From positions 28,103,741 to 28,167,740 of the forward strand of contig CM019216.1 in NCBI GenBank assembly GCA_009741485.1: a DNA stretch of 64,000 nucleotides, written 5' to 3'. Every line of letters starts with the position of its first letter. The stretch's first letter is position 1. Position numbers and translations under genes: made by a program. The DNA comes from Malurus cyaneus samueli (lineage: Eukaryota; Chordata; Aves; Passeriformes; Maluridae). The notes under the pieces were generated by a model. It saw nothing but the letters and a program-made list of their open reading frames with translations. It searched no databases and had not been told where the DNA came from. Of this stretch, positions 1-12,700 are shown piece after piece.

Positions 1-1998
1 ATTTTGCCACAATTCTTGTGAGTTAAGTTGAATTGTCATTTTTTAGGCTTGAATATAATGTTAAACTAAAAATATCCACTTCACCAAAACAGGTTTCCAT
101 ACAAAGAACACAGATTTACTTACATCTGGAAAGTCCAGACAAGTTCACCCCACACCCACCCACCCACTCACCCACAAAAACAAGGAATTGTGTCACTAAA
201 AATGCACTGCTTAAATGGTGTGATTCTCAGTGCTAATTAAGGAAGTAGGTAGCTCAAAGCAGGTAACAAAGGTAATTGATATCACCAAGATCTCCATGGA
301 CAACACACCTACTGTTTCCATTTATTAAACTCAATAAACCCCGTTTCCATTCACAATCTGTGTAGCTGCTTATGATTTTTAAAATGTTATCCAAGGAGTT
401 GTAGATGTGAAGCCACATTTGGAAAAGCCTGGATTCTGCATGCCACGGTGCAATGACCAAGTTATGCCTTGCTGCACTCTTCCTCCTTAGGCTGCTTGAG
501 GTCTTTGCCCAAACTCATGACAGTGAAGGTCGGGAATTGCACAGCCGTCCTGGTACACCTACAGAAATGTTTCTTTCTTGTATGATTTGATGACTAATAA
601 GATAGTTAACAGCTAAAATATTATTATTTTGAATTAAGCTTCAGGGTGGAGTAAATGAAGTTTCATGGCAGCTGAGCTTGATGCTGCTTTAAATAGGGTG
701 ATCCTGCTCTTCACTGGTCCCTTTATTTCAGCTTTGGGAGCTCATGTCCTACATTCCTTCCAGGTCTCCAGAAGTAAAATGATGGGAATTTAAAAAATTA
801 TTTTTGGGGAGAACTTATTTTCTGTTGATTCAAGTTCAGGTTCATGGGTTAGGTCACTGAGAGGGATCTGGTGAATGTTGAAATTTATGCCTAAGAAGCA
901 GTTTGCAGCCAGGATCGGTAGAGTATCTGGATTGCCCCTTTTGGAAATGCCCAGACCCTCTAAAATGTCATCTTTGAGAGGAAAGTTTCATAGAAACAAA
1001 CAGGAGAAACATTTTTTTCTAGGGGGGAAAATATACCATGATAAAACGTAATACTAACATTATTATTATTTTATTATTATTATTATTTATTTATTATTAT
1101 TTATATATTTATATTATTATGTTTATTATTATTTATTATTATTATTTTTATATATTTTTATTAATTATTATTATTTATTTTATTTTATTTTATTATTATT
1201 ATTCTGAGTTCTAGAAGGGCAAGTGAAGGCCAAAGGGCTGTGTTCTCTTCCCCGAGCTGTGATTAGAATGTGGGTGTGTTGTGTAGCAGCATGCTTAGCC
1301 AGTTGGTGGGCGTAGGGTGACTGTGTTTGTTATTTGGGGCAGCTGCAGAAGTGCTGCTTCTTTGAACACCAGCCTTCATCACAGAAACCTCTGTACCTGC
1401 TTAATGCTTCCATATAATCCTACAGCTAAACTGGAGGAAATATCTGCAATGAGGGGATAGCAAACCTTAAATAGTCTCTCATACTTAACAAGATTGTTAA
1501 TATATAGATTTGAAATAAAAAGATGTTCTCATATTCTTGTAAGGTCAGTGTGATTGTACACCATGTTTTGAGGTATTTGTTATATGTGTTAGTAATTTAC
1601 GTTTTGAAAGCACTGGAACTGAAGTTTGATTTACATATTTTGATTACACCTTATGTATAAATTCAGTTGGTTAAAAAGAAATTCAAATTCAATCATGTAA
1701 TTATTTCTTTTATTCAGTATGCAGTAGACAATTTTGTTTAATATGTGCATTTGGATAATTTTCTGGTCAAGTGAAACAATTTGCTTGTAATCTTCGAACT
1801 AAACCTTCAACAGTAAAGATGTCTGATTTGTTTTTTTTTTTCCTTTAGATTGCCCTGTGTGCAGTGTATTTGATATGTGGTACATACAGTATTGTGAGCA
1901 GGCCCAGAATATTAGGTGGAATTGCAAACTGAAAGAAATACAGAGCAGTAGTCTTTCCTCCTATTCACGCTATATAAACCTTTTTCTCATCTATGCAG
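1..1998 (+). other. RIMS1: RIMS1 intron upstream of the zinc-finger exon (partial)
   Basis: This is the intron preceding the first RIMS1 exon in the window, entered part-way. It is AT-rich and holds the ATT/TTA microsatellite annotated separately. I see no exon in it. The RIM1 N-terminal helix region that precedes the zinc finger in mammals is not encoded here, so the upstream exon(s) must lie outside the window. The intron ends in a pyrimidine-rich acceptor that finishes in CTATGCAG. RIM1-beta is known to use an internal promoter, but nothing here resembles a CpG-rich promoter. Confidence 0.75.
1059..1204. repeat. ATT/TTA microsatellite
   Basis: About 145 bp made almost only of A and T, mostly ATT and TTA trinucleotide steps with interruptions. 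It is an imperfect trinucleotide repeat in intron sequence with no coding role. Confidence 0.9.
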
Positions 1999-2212
1999 GA
2001 GGTTGCATCAACAATTTGAAAGCTATAAAGAGCAAGTGAGAAAGATAGGGGAAGAAGCCCGCCGATACCAGGGAGAGCACAAGGATGATGCTCCAACATG
2101 TGGAATCTGTCATAAGACAAAGTTTGCAGATGGTTGTGGCCATTTATGCTCTTATTGCCGGACCAAGTTCTGTGCTCGCTGTGGAGGTCGTGTCTCTCTG
2201 CGATCAAACAAT
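1999..2212 (+). CDS. RIMS1: RIM1 exon: linker helix and first six zinc ligands of the Rab3-binding zinc finger
   Basis: This exon encodes the middle of the N-terminal Rab-binding/zinc-finger domain of RIM1, a presynaptic active-zone scaffold. In RIM proteins the flanking helices bind GTP-Rab3 and the zinc finger binds Munc13. The translation runs from LHQQFESYKEQVRKIGEEA through DDAPTCGICHKTKF to GGRVSLRSNN. The zinc-ligand pairs are CGIC (codons 2099 and 2108), CSYC (2147, 2156) and CARC (2171, 2180). The fourth pair, CNLC, is in the exon at 30295. The start follows the CTATGCAG acceptor; base 1999 completes a codon begun in the previous exon and AGG (Arg) follows, matching PRLHQQ in mammalian RIM1 as I remember it. 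The exon ends in phase 0 at AACAAT before a strong GTAAGT donor. LCSYCR favours RIM1 over RIM2, which I recall as NCSYCQ. Confidence 0.95.
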
Positions 2213-3787
2213 GTAAGTCTTCCAACGTGTACTCTTAAGAAAAAGCCTTCTTGACACTGTCATGCTGAAGATTGTTCACCTTAAGTTTTTCATTTCATGC
2301 TTCATTTTACTTAAGTATTTCATTCATTGCTTCATTATGAGGTGTGTATAAAGTAAAATGACGTACTTAATGATTGTGGAGATACTTCAGAATCACAGAG
2401 TTAATTAAAGCAAAAAGGAATAATAGTGTATAGTGCTACTAAGTGACAGCTTGAAAAGAACATACTTGTTTTTCATAGAATGAAAGGAGAAACCCTTTTG
2501 CTCATGTACAACTCCACATTAATAATTTTTTATTGAGCTCTTATTTAATATTAGTTTTATTTGTTTTCATAGAGATTTTCATAACATTTATAGATTTCTT
2601 TTACATTAAAGCAGTCAATTTTTTGGTTAGAAAAAAAAAAGACCAACCACTTTTCTTAGCCTAGTGAAAGTGTTATGCCAATTTATTTTAAATTTATTTA
2701 AAGAATAAAACTCTCTGATCTCCCTCTGGTTCTCCCTCTGATCTGCATGTGTTAGCTACAGGAGCTTGCCACAAAACTGAAGGATATCCAACAGTACCCT
2801 CTGGTCTGTCAGTCCCTTCCAAGCCTCTGGCTACTTGCTTGTACATGAGCAGTAGGATTTAAATTTGGAATTAGCCAGTGATTATTTTTGGCTGTTCATC
2901 AAGGTCTGTGGTGTGTTATAAAACATTTTACACATGTCTTTTTTTTTTTACATGAATAGCTTTGTTCTCTGTCATGATATGAGGTAACTTTCTCACATGG
3001 CTTTAAATGCCAACATTTGTAGGGTAAATTTATCAGTGCTCTTGGTATTGACACAAATTCACTTAAAAGTGAATGCAGATTTTATAGCAGATAATCATGT
3101 TCACAAGGGAACTAGTGTGTGGCCTTTTCACTTTCTTTAAGATGGATATCAATCGAACAGGCCTTCTGAAATTTCATGTAAACCAAAATAACCTCTCAAA
3201 AAGAGGCATTTCATGTTTATTTTAAAAGTTTACTGTGGTATTGATGTACTTATGAATCATTTAAATTAAATTCACATTCTGAAGAAAAATGTATAGGTAA
3301 ATTGAATGAAGATTTGCATGTATTAATCTATTAGTAAAAATAGATGCATTACATTGTATCACCCATAGGTGGTGTCATTAGAGCAAGTCTCTGAAAATAG
3401 AGTTTACTTTGATGTTACTGTTAATGAGTGCATGTGATACAGCTTATCTTTACTCATATAATTTATATATTTTAACCGTTTTTCACCCACTGTTTCAAGC
3501 CACAGAAATGGACGACTGTTAATTCATTTGTAACTTGCTTTTTGTTTCTTATATTGTTTACGCTTCTGTGGGTCAGGGTGGGAAAACATGTTTTCAACAT
3601 ATGCAGTAATGCCATCTTTTTATTTAATGCTCTTTTTTCCTTAATTTTATGTTTTTGTCTCTTCATAGAGAGTTATTAGAATTGCATTTCTTTGAAATCT
3701 GTCTATTAATACTTGCCTATTTTGTTCTTTATCTCTTTTTTTTTTCTTTTCTCTTTTTATTCTGCTTCCTTGGATGCTTTCCCAAAG
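2213..3787 (+). other. RIMS1: RIMS1 intron between zinc-finger exon and microexon
   Basis: AT-rich intron with a GTAAGT donor at its start. Its last 80 bases are a long T/C-rich tract ending in GCTTTCCCAAAG. I recognise no repeat family or RNA gene in it. Confidence 0.75.
3763..3777 (+). promoter_or_regulatory. Two TGC motifs upstream of the microexon acceptor (SRRM4-type)
   Basis: TGC occurs at 3763-3765 and 3775-3777, about 23 and 11 bases before the microexon, within a T/C-rich tract. UGC just upstream of the 3' splice site is a known feature of neuronal microexons activated by SRRM4 (nSR100). The motif is short, so function is inferred from position only. Confidence 0.35.
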
Positions 3788-3799
3788 GAGGACAAAGTG
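3788..3799 (+). CDS. RIMS1: 12-nt microexon encoding EDKV inside the RIM1 zinc finger
   Basis: The bases GAGGACAAAGTG are preceded by a pyrimidine tract ending in CCCAAAG and followed by GTTAGA, giving AG and GT boundaries. They encode Glu-Asp-Lys-Val. I recall mammalian RIM1 isoforms with SNN-EDKV-VMWVC at this junction and others with SNN-VMWVC. The flanking exons end in AACAAT and begin with GTTATGTGG, both at phase 0, so 12 bases insert four residues without shifting frame. The insert falls between the third (CARC) and fourth (CNLC) zinc-ligand pairs. The donor GTTAGA is weaker than consensus, which suits an alternative exon. Chance occurrence of this peptide with correct splice dinucleotides at this place is unlikely. 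Confidence 0.8.
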
Positions 3800-4125
3800 G
3801 TTAGAATCCATGCTTTTTACAATTTATTATTATAATGTTGTTAGTTAACTGGGATAAATATTAATGTGAAAAACTGAACTGAAATTTCAAAATCATCCAC
3901 GGGGTGGGGGGGAAGAACAGGAATCCTAACACCCAGGCCCTACACATCCCTTAACTGAACACCTTAAAGACAGCTCAAGAGGGAAATCCAAGACTGTTGT
4001 CAAAATTATGACAATAAAGTAAATTAAGAAATGAGAATTATTTATGGCTAGAAAGTAGAGGAGGCAATAAAGTGTAATAAAATTTTATTTCATAAAACTG
4101 TCTGTAGGTAACAGTTTTGACTTTT

Positions 4126-4201
4126 TGCATGCAAAGTCCTTCCATCAGCTTCAGGAAATCTAATTTAGTATTTTAATTGTAATTTTACATTGTTTTGCAT
4201 G
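4126..4201 (+). promoter_or_regulatory. Paired TGCATG motifs downstream of the microexon (RBFOX-type)
   Basis: TGCATG occurs at 4126-4131 and again at 4196-4201, about 330 and 400 bases downstream of the 12-nt microexon. UGCAUG is the binding site of RBFOX splicing factors, and downstream sites usually promote exon inclusion. Two copies 70 bases apart is more than expected for a hexamer in this length. Function is inferred. Confidence 0.4.
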
Positions 4202-7200
4202 GTTTTCTGTATTTCACTTCTGGCTGCAGCAGAAATTCGGGAATTCTTGTAAAAGCAGCGTTTTTATTTACATTATGAATAACATATATAGGCAAACAAA
4301 CTGGACATAAGCAGTGAGCAAGGTGGAGTGAATACTTTTTGAATTGGTAGTTATTATTTCAAAACTCTGCAGAGCATTTTGGATCAAGTACAGGCATATT
4401 CACCACTGCTGTCTGTGCCTTATCTCAAACAGGTGAGGGCAGCTCCCTGTTCATCTCTGCACCCTGAGCATGGCAGAAGGGGTGGCAGCATTTGGGCAGA
4501 GCAGTGCATGTCCATTTACCTCCTCTTTTTGGGCAGCTCTGTGAAAGGTGGTGATCCAGATTTTCAGCTGGAGAATGAAATAGTGGGAATGAGCTGGCTT
4601 TGCTGGCACCTCAGTGGAAACAAGGGTGAATTAATTACAATCCAGTGTAGTTTTTGATGTGTTCTTTGTTGAGTTATGCTTGTGATACGGTGCAATGCCC
4701 CTGTTTAAGTACTAGTATATCTAAAACCTGAAATTTGGTACTGTTCAACACCCAGAGAAAATTATTTCTATCACATCTGAGTATTGTAGGAGGTTTTTTC
4801 TGTGTCACTAGTGTTCTGAGAACATGGTTGTTCTTCTAAGGGCAATGAAATAGAATGTGCTGCAGCTCATTCCCCTGTGTTTTATGTGGTACTCTGAATA
4901 AAGTGCTAAAATAATCTAGTAGTTCTAGATCTTTTCCCTTCTATCTGAATGGTTTAGGATGGAGTGAAAGAAGTTTTAGCTCAATGCATCTTTGATGCAC
5001 CCACTGGGGTGTATTAAAACATTACTGCACTTGCAACAGCCTCTTCTTAGGGTCAGAAACAGCAAAGTTCTCAAGCGCCCTAAGTGCCACTTAGGTACAA
5101 TTTAGCTATCCAGATTCTGGAAAGCAATTCAGGTGGACCTTACCTGACTTCCTTATATGCTGGAGGCATCCTTCATCCTTCAATTTGAAACAAAAACTTG
5201 GCTACAAAACAGAAATTGTGATAATGTCTGCATGTAGGAGAGATTGTGTCTTTGATGCGGAGACAGCTTAGGTGTTCATCTTTAAATATTATCATTTAGG
5301 ATCCGGAAAACAGATTCCACTGCACAAAAGTGCTCTGAAGATGTGTTCTGAAGACATATCTGACTCATTTGGATTGTCCTAAATTCAATTAAATACATCC
5401 TTATTATATGCACTTGTTTTAGCTAAGGTTTTGCTGTATTAAACTCCACATGCCAAGAAAATGCCCTAATAATAATGTGTAAAAATCAATTGTATGTGGT
5501 GTGATAAAGCTGAGCTATGTCTCTTTAACAGCTAAAAAATTAATCTAATTTTTGTTGATCATCATCAATCTAATGATGTTCAGAAGGAAAGTATCCAATA
5601 GTTGGTCCTGCATGCGTGAGAAACATGGGGAACACTTCTTTAAAGTACCATTGCTTTAGCAGTGCCTGTCTCTGAAAATTAATAGTAGAATTAATTAATT
5701 CCAAAATCTTAATACATACCTAAAAATAGCATGTTCTATAACAGAGCAATTGATTTAATTAATATAGAGCAACATGAGAAAAATATTATTTGTTAATTAT
5801 TTTCAGTGGCTCAATATTCCTGACTAATTACAAATGTCAAGTTTCATATCGGTAAAAACTTGTGAAACTTATTCATCCCTTAGTCTCCACATGCACTTTT
5901 AACACAATAAATTATATGAATGCAAAACACACGCACCAAGTTTCTTCAAGATAAGGGTGCATCATTTGGAAAGGATGATGAAGTGTGAATTACCGAAGTG
6001 TCAGCTGAGGAAAAGTCAAGTGTTATGCCACATTCAGGGTGTTGTCTGTAGAGTAGAATTAATGCTGGCTTGCCTGGGATGTTGTTTCCCATCATTGACA
6101 AATACAAACTATGATAGGCACAAAGAAAGTCAGTCAGAGGATGATCCAGGAAATGGAGAACTGCTCAGGCTAGTGAGATTAAAGGGACAAAAGCTCAAGC
6201 AATTATAATTGATATTTAGAGATATGGAATTGATATGTAGAAGTGCAGAAAATTTAAACAGTAAGAATAGAGGACTGCATGAATACGTGAGACCAAATGG
6301 GCGTAAGTTGGTCCTAAATGCTCCTGGCTTGGAAAAAAAAGACTTTTGCTATCATTAGAGTAAAGCCTTGAGAATTTATTTCATGTGACTTATTGTAAAG
6401 AAAAAAGAGCCAAATAAAATTTTAAAGGCCTAATTTTATGAGGTTAGGAAAGGATTTGTGTGATGTGGTTGCTTGTGGCTGTAGGGCAGTGTATAAGGAC
6501 CATAAGAGGTCCTTGCAGCTCTTGCTTCTAGCTAAATATTTTAAGAATTTAGTACTTTGAAGCTGTTCTTGACCTTTTCAAGTAAGTACCAAATTTTTTA
6601 AGGCTTTTTTAAAAAATAAAAATATCAGAACTTAATATGTTCTCTCCTTGTTTAAAATAAAGGACATCCCAAAGCACCTTGTAGTGAGTTAGTAGGCTTC
6701 CTAGGCTGATCAAGAGATGACTCCCATAAACTTCCAAAATTAATTGGCAATAAGTGGTATATTTTAGTAGCTAATGAGTTACATGAATTTCAGTGATTCT
6801 TGTTCTAATATGTCAAAATGCATACCCAGATAGGTTTCTTAAGTGCTTTCATATTCCTTGAGTATTGGATAGCTCTTTGTACTTCTCACCTGGGTTTGCT
6901 CTCCTTTCATATAGTTGCAGGCAGACCACATTTAATGGGTTTAATTTAATTTTATGTGAGATAACATTTCAGAAGGAAGTCAGGTAGGTTTTTTTTTTTT
7001 TAAGGAAAAGCAGATCAGGAAACCACTTGCTTTGATTTTGGCAAAATGTTCTAGGTGGTTCTAGCTCCTTGTAGAGGCCCTACACTTTCACTTTGTATCC
7101 TTTTGGTTATGTTCCGTACACTGAAATTTTAATTGCCAAAATGGTAGTGGGTTTAAATTAATTCTCTCAGTTCCATTCACTCTCTCCTGTGGTGTGAAAT

Positions 7201-9631
7201 CTTTTGTTTTTTAGGGCAAAGTCTGCAAAATGTCCAACTGGTTCTTCTCTGTGGTTTGATAAGGGGTGGGAAGGGTCCTACCTCAGTCCTCCCGAAGGTC
7301 TGGCTGTCACTGCTTCCTCTGTTCTTCCCTTCCATGGTACCACAGCCTTGTAAAGCAAAAAAAAAAAAAAACCACTGAAAATGCATCTTTTTTCCTTTCA
7401 TCATTCCTGTAAAGCTTCTTCCCAGTATTTGGTTAGATAATGCAAAAAAATATATTTCTTAGTAATCACCTGATGCATGAAGTTGTACAACTCTGTTTCT
7501 TCCTCCTTTGTAGAAAAGGAGATACATTTTAGGGTACAAAAATAAATGAGCAAATGCAGTTTCTTTGGATCAAAATTCAAGTATTTTGTGAGGTGCTGTG
7601 GGTATATTGAACTAAGTGACATTTGTATGACATTGACAGAATTAGGTGGAAGACTATGTTCCATGTTAAGCCATATATTTATCCATAGGAATCAGTTTAC
7701 CATTCAACAGATTTCATTAGGATTACTATTTTTTAATCAAATTTAAAATGAAAATAATTGGGAGCAAGTGATAAGAAAGTAAATTTTGTCACCATTCCCC
7801 TGTGTTTTGCAGAATAGAATGTAATAGAACTGCTGGGAAATCCAGATGTAAAGTACCTTATAAATACACATGAATTTATTTCACTGAACTTAGTAGTATC
7901 TGGTTGCAGAAAATAATGCTGGAAATCAGTGCTGAAGACAGTTGTATTTCTGATCTAGCTTTCACTGAAATTGTTTTTATTACAATATAATGTGATTTGT
8001 ACTTGGAAAGAAAGACAACTTGGAAACATTTCCTTAATTGTATGTCAGGTGTTTTTTTCAGGGTGTTTGTCATAAATTTGCTTATGTAATGCTTCCTAAT
8101 TTAAGCCTTACCAACTTGAGTACATATGCCATGCAATTCAGCTGTGTACTAATACTTTAACAGAAGTTGGTAATATTGCCAGAACAAAATGTCTGGATTG
8201 TCAGGATATTTTTTTTACATCTGTTTCACAGAATTCTTAAGTCAAATTAGCCATTAAAAGGAGAATTTATGTATGCTCTGGCTAACACAGATGTAGAAAA
8301 AACCAAAAATATCCAACACAAGGATGTAAAATTGCATAGCAAATTGCAAATTATAGCAGATAAATTCTCTTTCTGTAGCATTCAAGATAATTTGTTTGCC
8401 AAAAGATATGGGGTTTATATGCATCATGGAAGAAGCATTGCTTTTCAATAATGCCTTCCTAGAACTGTTGCTTCTAGCAGAAAAAAAAAAGAAAAAGGCC
8501 AGCGAGACACTGAGGAATTCTGTCTTAAGTAAGGTGTGGATCACTGTCCTCTGCTTTCTGGGAAGTTAGTTCACTTTTAAAAAAGTGTGAGTATATAAAT
8601 GTTTTAAGGAAATGCCTAAGATTAGTTTGCTCTTTGCCAAGTTTGCTGAAGAGGCATGTTTCCTGTGAAATACCCTTTTGGTAGGGTCCAGCTAGCAAAA
8701 GTGATCAGTTACTTCTTATATGCAAAAAAAATAAAGACATGCAGGTTGCTCTGAAGTTAATCAGATCAGAGTTTCTTCATTTAATGAAGAGACCGTAGAA
8801 GAGTCACTGGACAGCTGGGTTTTTATTCCACCATAGCCTTTAATCATCATTAAATCAGTTACCACTTGATTTTGCTCTGTGGTTTGCCCAGGTTTAGTTT
8901 CCCTGTTTGCCAAACCCTTAAATTATGACTTGTTGTGTGATTCTGCACTTCATGACCAAGAAAATACACTGCTACTGCAACTTCTTTCTTAACCTGTGAT
9001 AAATGGCTCCTGAATCCTTCATGCCTGTTCTTGCTGTTGTCATTCAAGCTGGGTTGCAGTGACCTGTGGATACCCAACATAAAAAATATTGGAAACTCCA
9101 TGTATTTTAATGGAGCCTAAACACAAATCCCCCAAAATTTAATCCACTGTAGCATTATTATTTGACATGTTATCCTATTTTTAGTCTTGGATTTTCAGTA
9201 TCAGTGTTTCAGTTTAACTGATTCAAGACTATGGGAGTTTGAATGTCAGCAATACCTTTGAGTGTCATAATTCCTTCCATTGCAAAAACTTGCATTAAAA
9301 CAAACAAAAAAAAAAGATTGCAAAGGGAAATTAGGCTTTTCAGGAGAAGCTTTATTTCACCTCCTCTTGCCTAATCATGTGTATACATACATGTGTATAT
9401 ATATATGGTATATGTATGGATAAGCATATATTGTGTAGATTTTTGATAAGTGAACATACATGCATACCGTATGCATGCATCCTATTACATAGCCTAATAC
9501 AGGAAGTACAGGGCAGAATAAAGCTTTTGTGAACCAATTTTTTGGCCTTTGAAATCTGTAAATGATTCAAGGCATTTGAATGAGGAGTTATTATTTATGT
9601 GCCCATTCTTCCTGACAAAAAGAGATGGAAT

Positions 9632-9745
9632 GCCACAGCAGTCACAGCATCCCAGAGGGATGAGGATGGAGGGAGCTCTGGAGCTCAATTGATCCAAACC
9701 CCTCTGCTCAGGCAGGGCTGCCTAAACAAACTTGGTCCTTACAGT
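9632..9745 (-). mobile_element. CR1 LINE 3'-end fragment, degenerate
   Basis: The plus strand reads like the complement of an old CR1 3' end. It has a stretch related to 'agaatcacagaat', then 'ggagctctggagctcaattgatcc', then 'ccctctgctcaggcagggct'. These follow the order of the CR1 tail, which has an 'acctctggagatcatctagtcc' block followed by a 'ccctgctcaagcagggc' block. It is short and diverged, with no coding capacity. Confidence 0.7.
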
Positions 9746-12700
9746 TTGGCGTTTTTTTTGTGTCTTTTGACTTGTAAAGTGAACAATGACAAACCCAAGG
9801 ATATATCGCATCATTTTTGTTACTTTTTTGCTTATTGTAACTATTCACATTGTAGGTTGACAGAAAATCTCCTTATGTTCTGTTAGGGAATAATTCTGTG
9901 ACTTACAGCTTTGGACAAGTGATTTTCAGAATGTAACAGAATCCTTCCAAAAGAGCACTAACACTACGATGATTTTTTTTCAGCTCATGTTCAGAGAGAA
10001 AGAAAAAACAAAGCTACCAGAACAACTTAAGGCTTTTAATTTCTTTCAGTATAGTATTTTCATCATTTTGACACTCACCGTCTCACATTCTGTTTGGTCC
10101 AATTAAGTTGGTACAAAGCTGAGGTGCAGGAGCAGGAGAGCCTTCCAGTGGTTCTCCCAAAAATATTGTGCATCCTGCTGTCTCAGATACTGCCTGAGGT
10201 GTCGGAGATCACACCTCTGTGATAAAGGCTTATACAGTAAATATTTCAAGCTTATATATAGTTCCTGATTTTTCAGGAATAGGATATCTGGTAAGATATC
10301 TGTATAGATTGGTCTGTGTTGATGATAATTTTCAAAGCATAATCACTGTGGGAATCTGTTTGAGTCCTTCAGTTTTTCGTTACTTTAATGTCTTTCCAGT
10401 GATGTTTCTTTCAGTAGAAAGCAAACTCAGACTTAAATCACCCCTAAACCTGTAGACAGCCAGCTGCAGTGTTAGCTGTCATGTCACTGTACTTATTTGG
10501 AACTGTTCTTGCATCCTTTCAGTGTGTTACACAAATTTAATTGTCCTTATTTTCCACAATGTGCTACCTTTTCAAGTCTTTTAATATGAATTGCTGTGAA
10601 TTTATTGTTACCTCTTGCTAACAAGTCAAATCCAACCTCACTACTATTAATATCAGATCACTCATTACCCTCATGATATCTTAAAATCCAAAACTGCACT
10701 GGCAGTCTCATTGCCACATCAAATTTGGAGTTATTATTTCTAAATTCAGTTTGCCCTATTGCATTTCAAATTAAGCCAAAAATTTTGTTTGCAAAGTATT
10801 GTGTATTTACTATATTACTGTTATCTTCATTTCTGTAATGGAATAATTTTTTACTTGTTGGCACTGCAGCAATTATAGAATCATTACAGATCTCTAAACC
10901 ACTATATACTATATATAATAAACATATTTCTATTTTTTATAACTATGTAGTACAGAACTAATGAAAAAGAAATAGAAAAAGTATCTTGAAAATTTTAAAT
11001 TTAAGAATGTGTTTTCCTATAATGTGTAGCTGCCTTAATGTGCTACGAGCTGCCTTTTTTTCAGTTTATAAAAAAAATCATCTTGGAGTATTAAAAACAT
11101 AAGTTTAGAATAAAGAAGTGACTAATCCAGAGACTGTGACTGGTATAGGTAAATTTAATTTGTACATGTCTAGTTTCTCTGCACATATTTATTATATCAG
11201 CATGTTAGGGAATAAGTTCATTTCATTGGGTAGGTTTACAGCTCTGAAATTAGTGATTGCAGTGTTAGGTGGAGGACAGTGGGGAAGCCTGTGTGGTCCA
11301 TCTGTGTGAGAGTGGGGTGAGTCTGGCTATAACACACTTTTCCAGTGTGCTTCTGTATAGCAGATCTGATCACTGGAAATGAAGTTGTGCTGTGTAGTGC
11401 TTTGAAGACAGAAATGAAGTAAAAATGCCATTATTACCGTTGACAACCATGTAATGTGTGTACTTGTGTAGTATCAGCTGGTTAATATGCTAACACAGCA
11501 TTTATTCATGTGAGAGGTGGCCTATAAATCAAGGAGGCATCTGTCAGACAGAACCCTTGATGTCATAATTTTGAGCTGTTTCTTAAATGCTTGAGGTAAA
11601 TATATCCAAAATTAACTCATCTGTTTCTGGATGGAGAGCCACATAACAGTGTGCCATCTATTAGCAAACCAAGGGAGGTGGGTTTGTGTTTTGTCATTCC
11701 CAGGTTCAGTTGGGATGTGAAAAAAATAATGTGGAAGTGTGGAAAAAAATTATCTGGAAGCTCTCCCTGCTGTGGAGGCCTAAAGACAAGGGATCACTAT
11801 ACAAAGATATACCAGGCAGGCAAATATTTCACACCATCTAAACTTTCATCTAATTCACCCAAAAGAAAGAAACCTTGATATCTCTTCCAGTAAAAGCTTA
11901 GTTTTAGAGACTGCAGGCACTTTTTATTTTCTTTCTTTTTTTTTTCCTCTCTCAAAAACATTGAGGGAGAGCACAGTAGCAAGCATGCAGATGTCCAGGG
12001 ATGTGTTTAGGCTCAGGAGGCTTGAAGAAGTGTTCTTCTGTGGGATGCCTGAGAGCATGTGGTGCACCAGCAGAGCTAACTGGGGGTGTCCAAGCAGAGC
12101 TCCATGGCAGCCCCTGATGGGTTTTTGTCTGAGCAGTGCACCTTCAGTTTTTCCAGCAGTGATCTGTTTCCTAGGTATAGTTGGGCTTTATTGCTGTAAG
12201 ACAATCAATCCAGCATCATGTCCCATACTTCAAACTGTGCCCAGCTGTGGTATCTGTGAAGCAGTACTCTTGTAAAAGGATCTCATGAAGTGGAAGATAC
12301 CTTCTAATCATGCATCATTCTTCCAGAAAAGACTTGAGTTTTTAACAACTGAACTAACTGAATCCCACTGTTCAGCCTCTGGATACCTTTGTCTGTCCCT
12401 TGTGGTCACACAAAAACCAGCTGCCACCACTCAGGCATGTGAGAGTGCACTTCATTTAAGCACAGATTGATTTGACTGCCCAGTGAGTGTGCCTTAAGCC
12501 CAACAAATGTTTTACTTGATCGTTTTATTTCTACTTGGAATTTGTATCTTTCAGCTTGAATCATTGTAGCTCTCATTCATGTAAGATTCTTCTATGTGAT
12601 GGGATTTTTAAAGTGATATGTGAGGGTTAGGAGTAAGTATGACTTGCAGTGTTTAAAATGTTCATGGTTACCTCCACTGCAATTGAGGCACAATTGTTTG

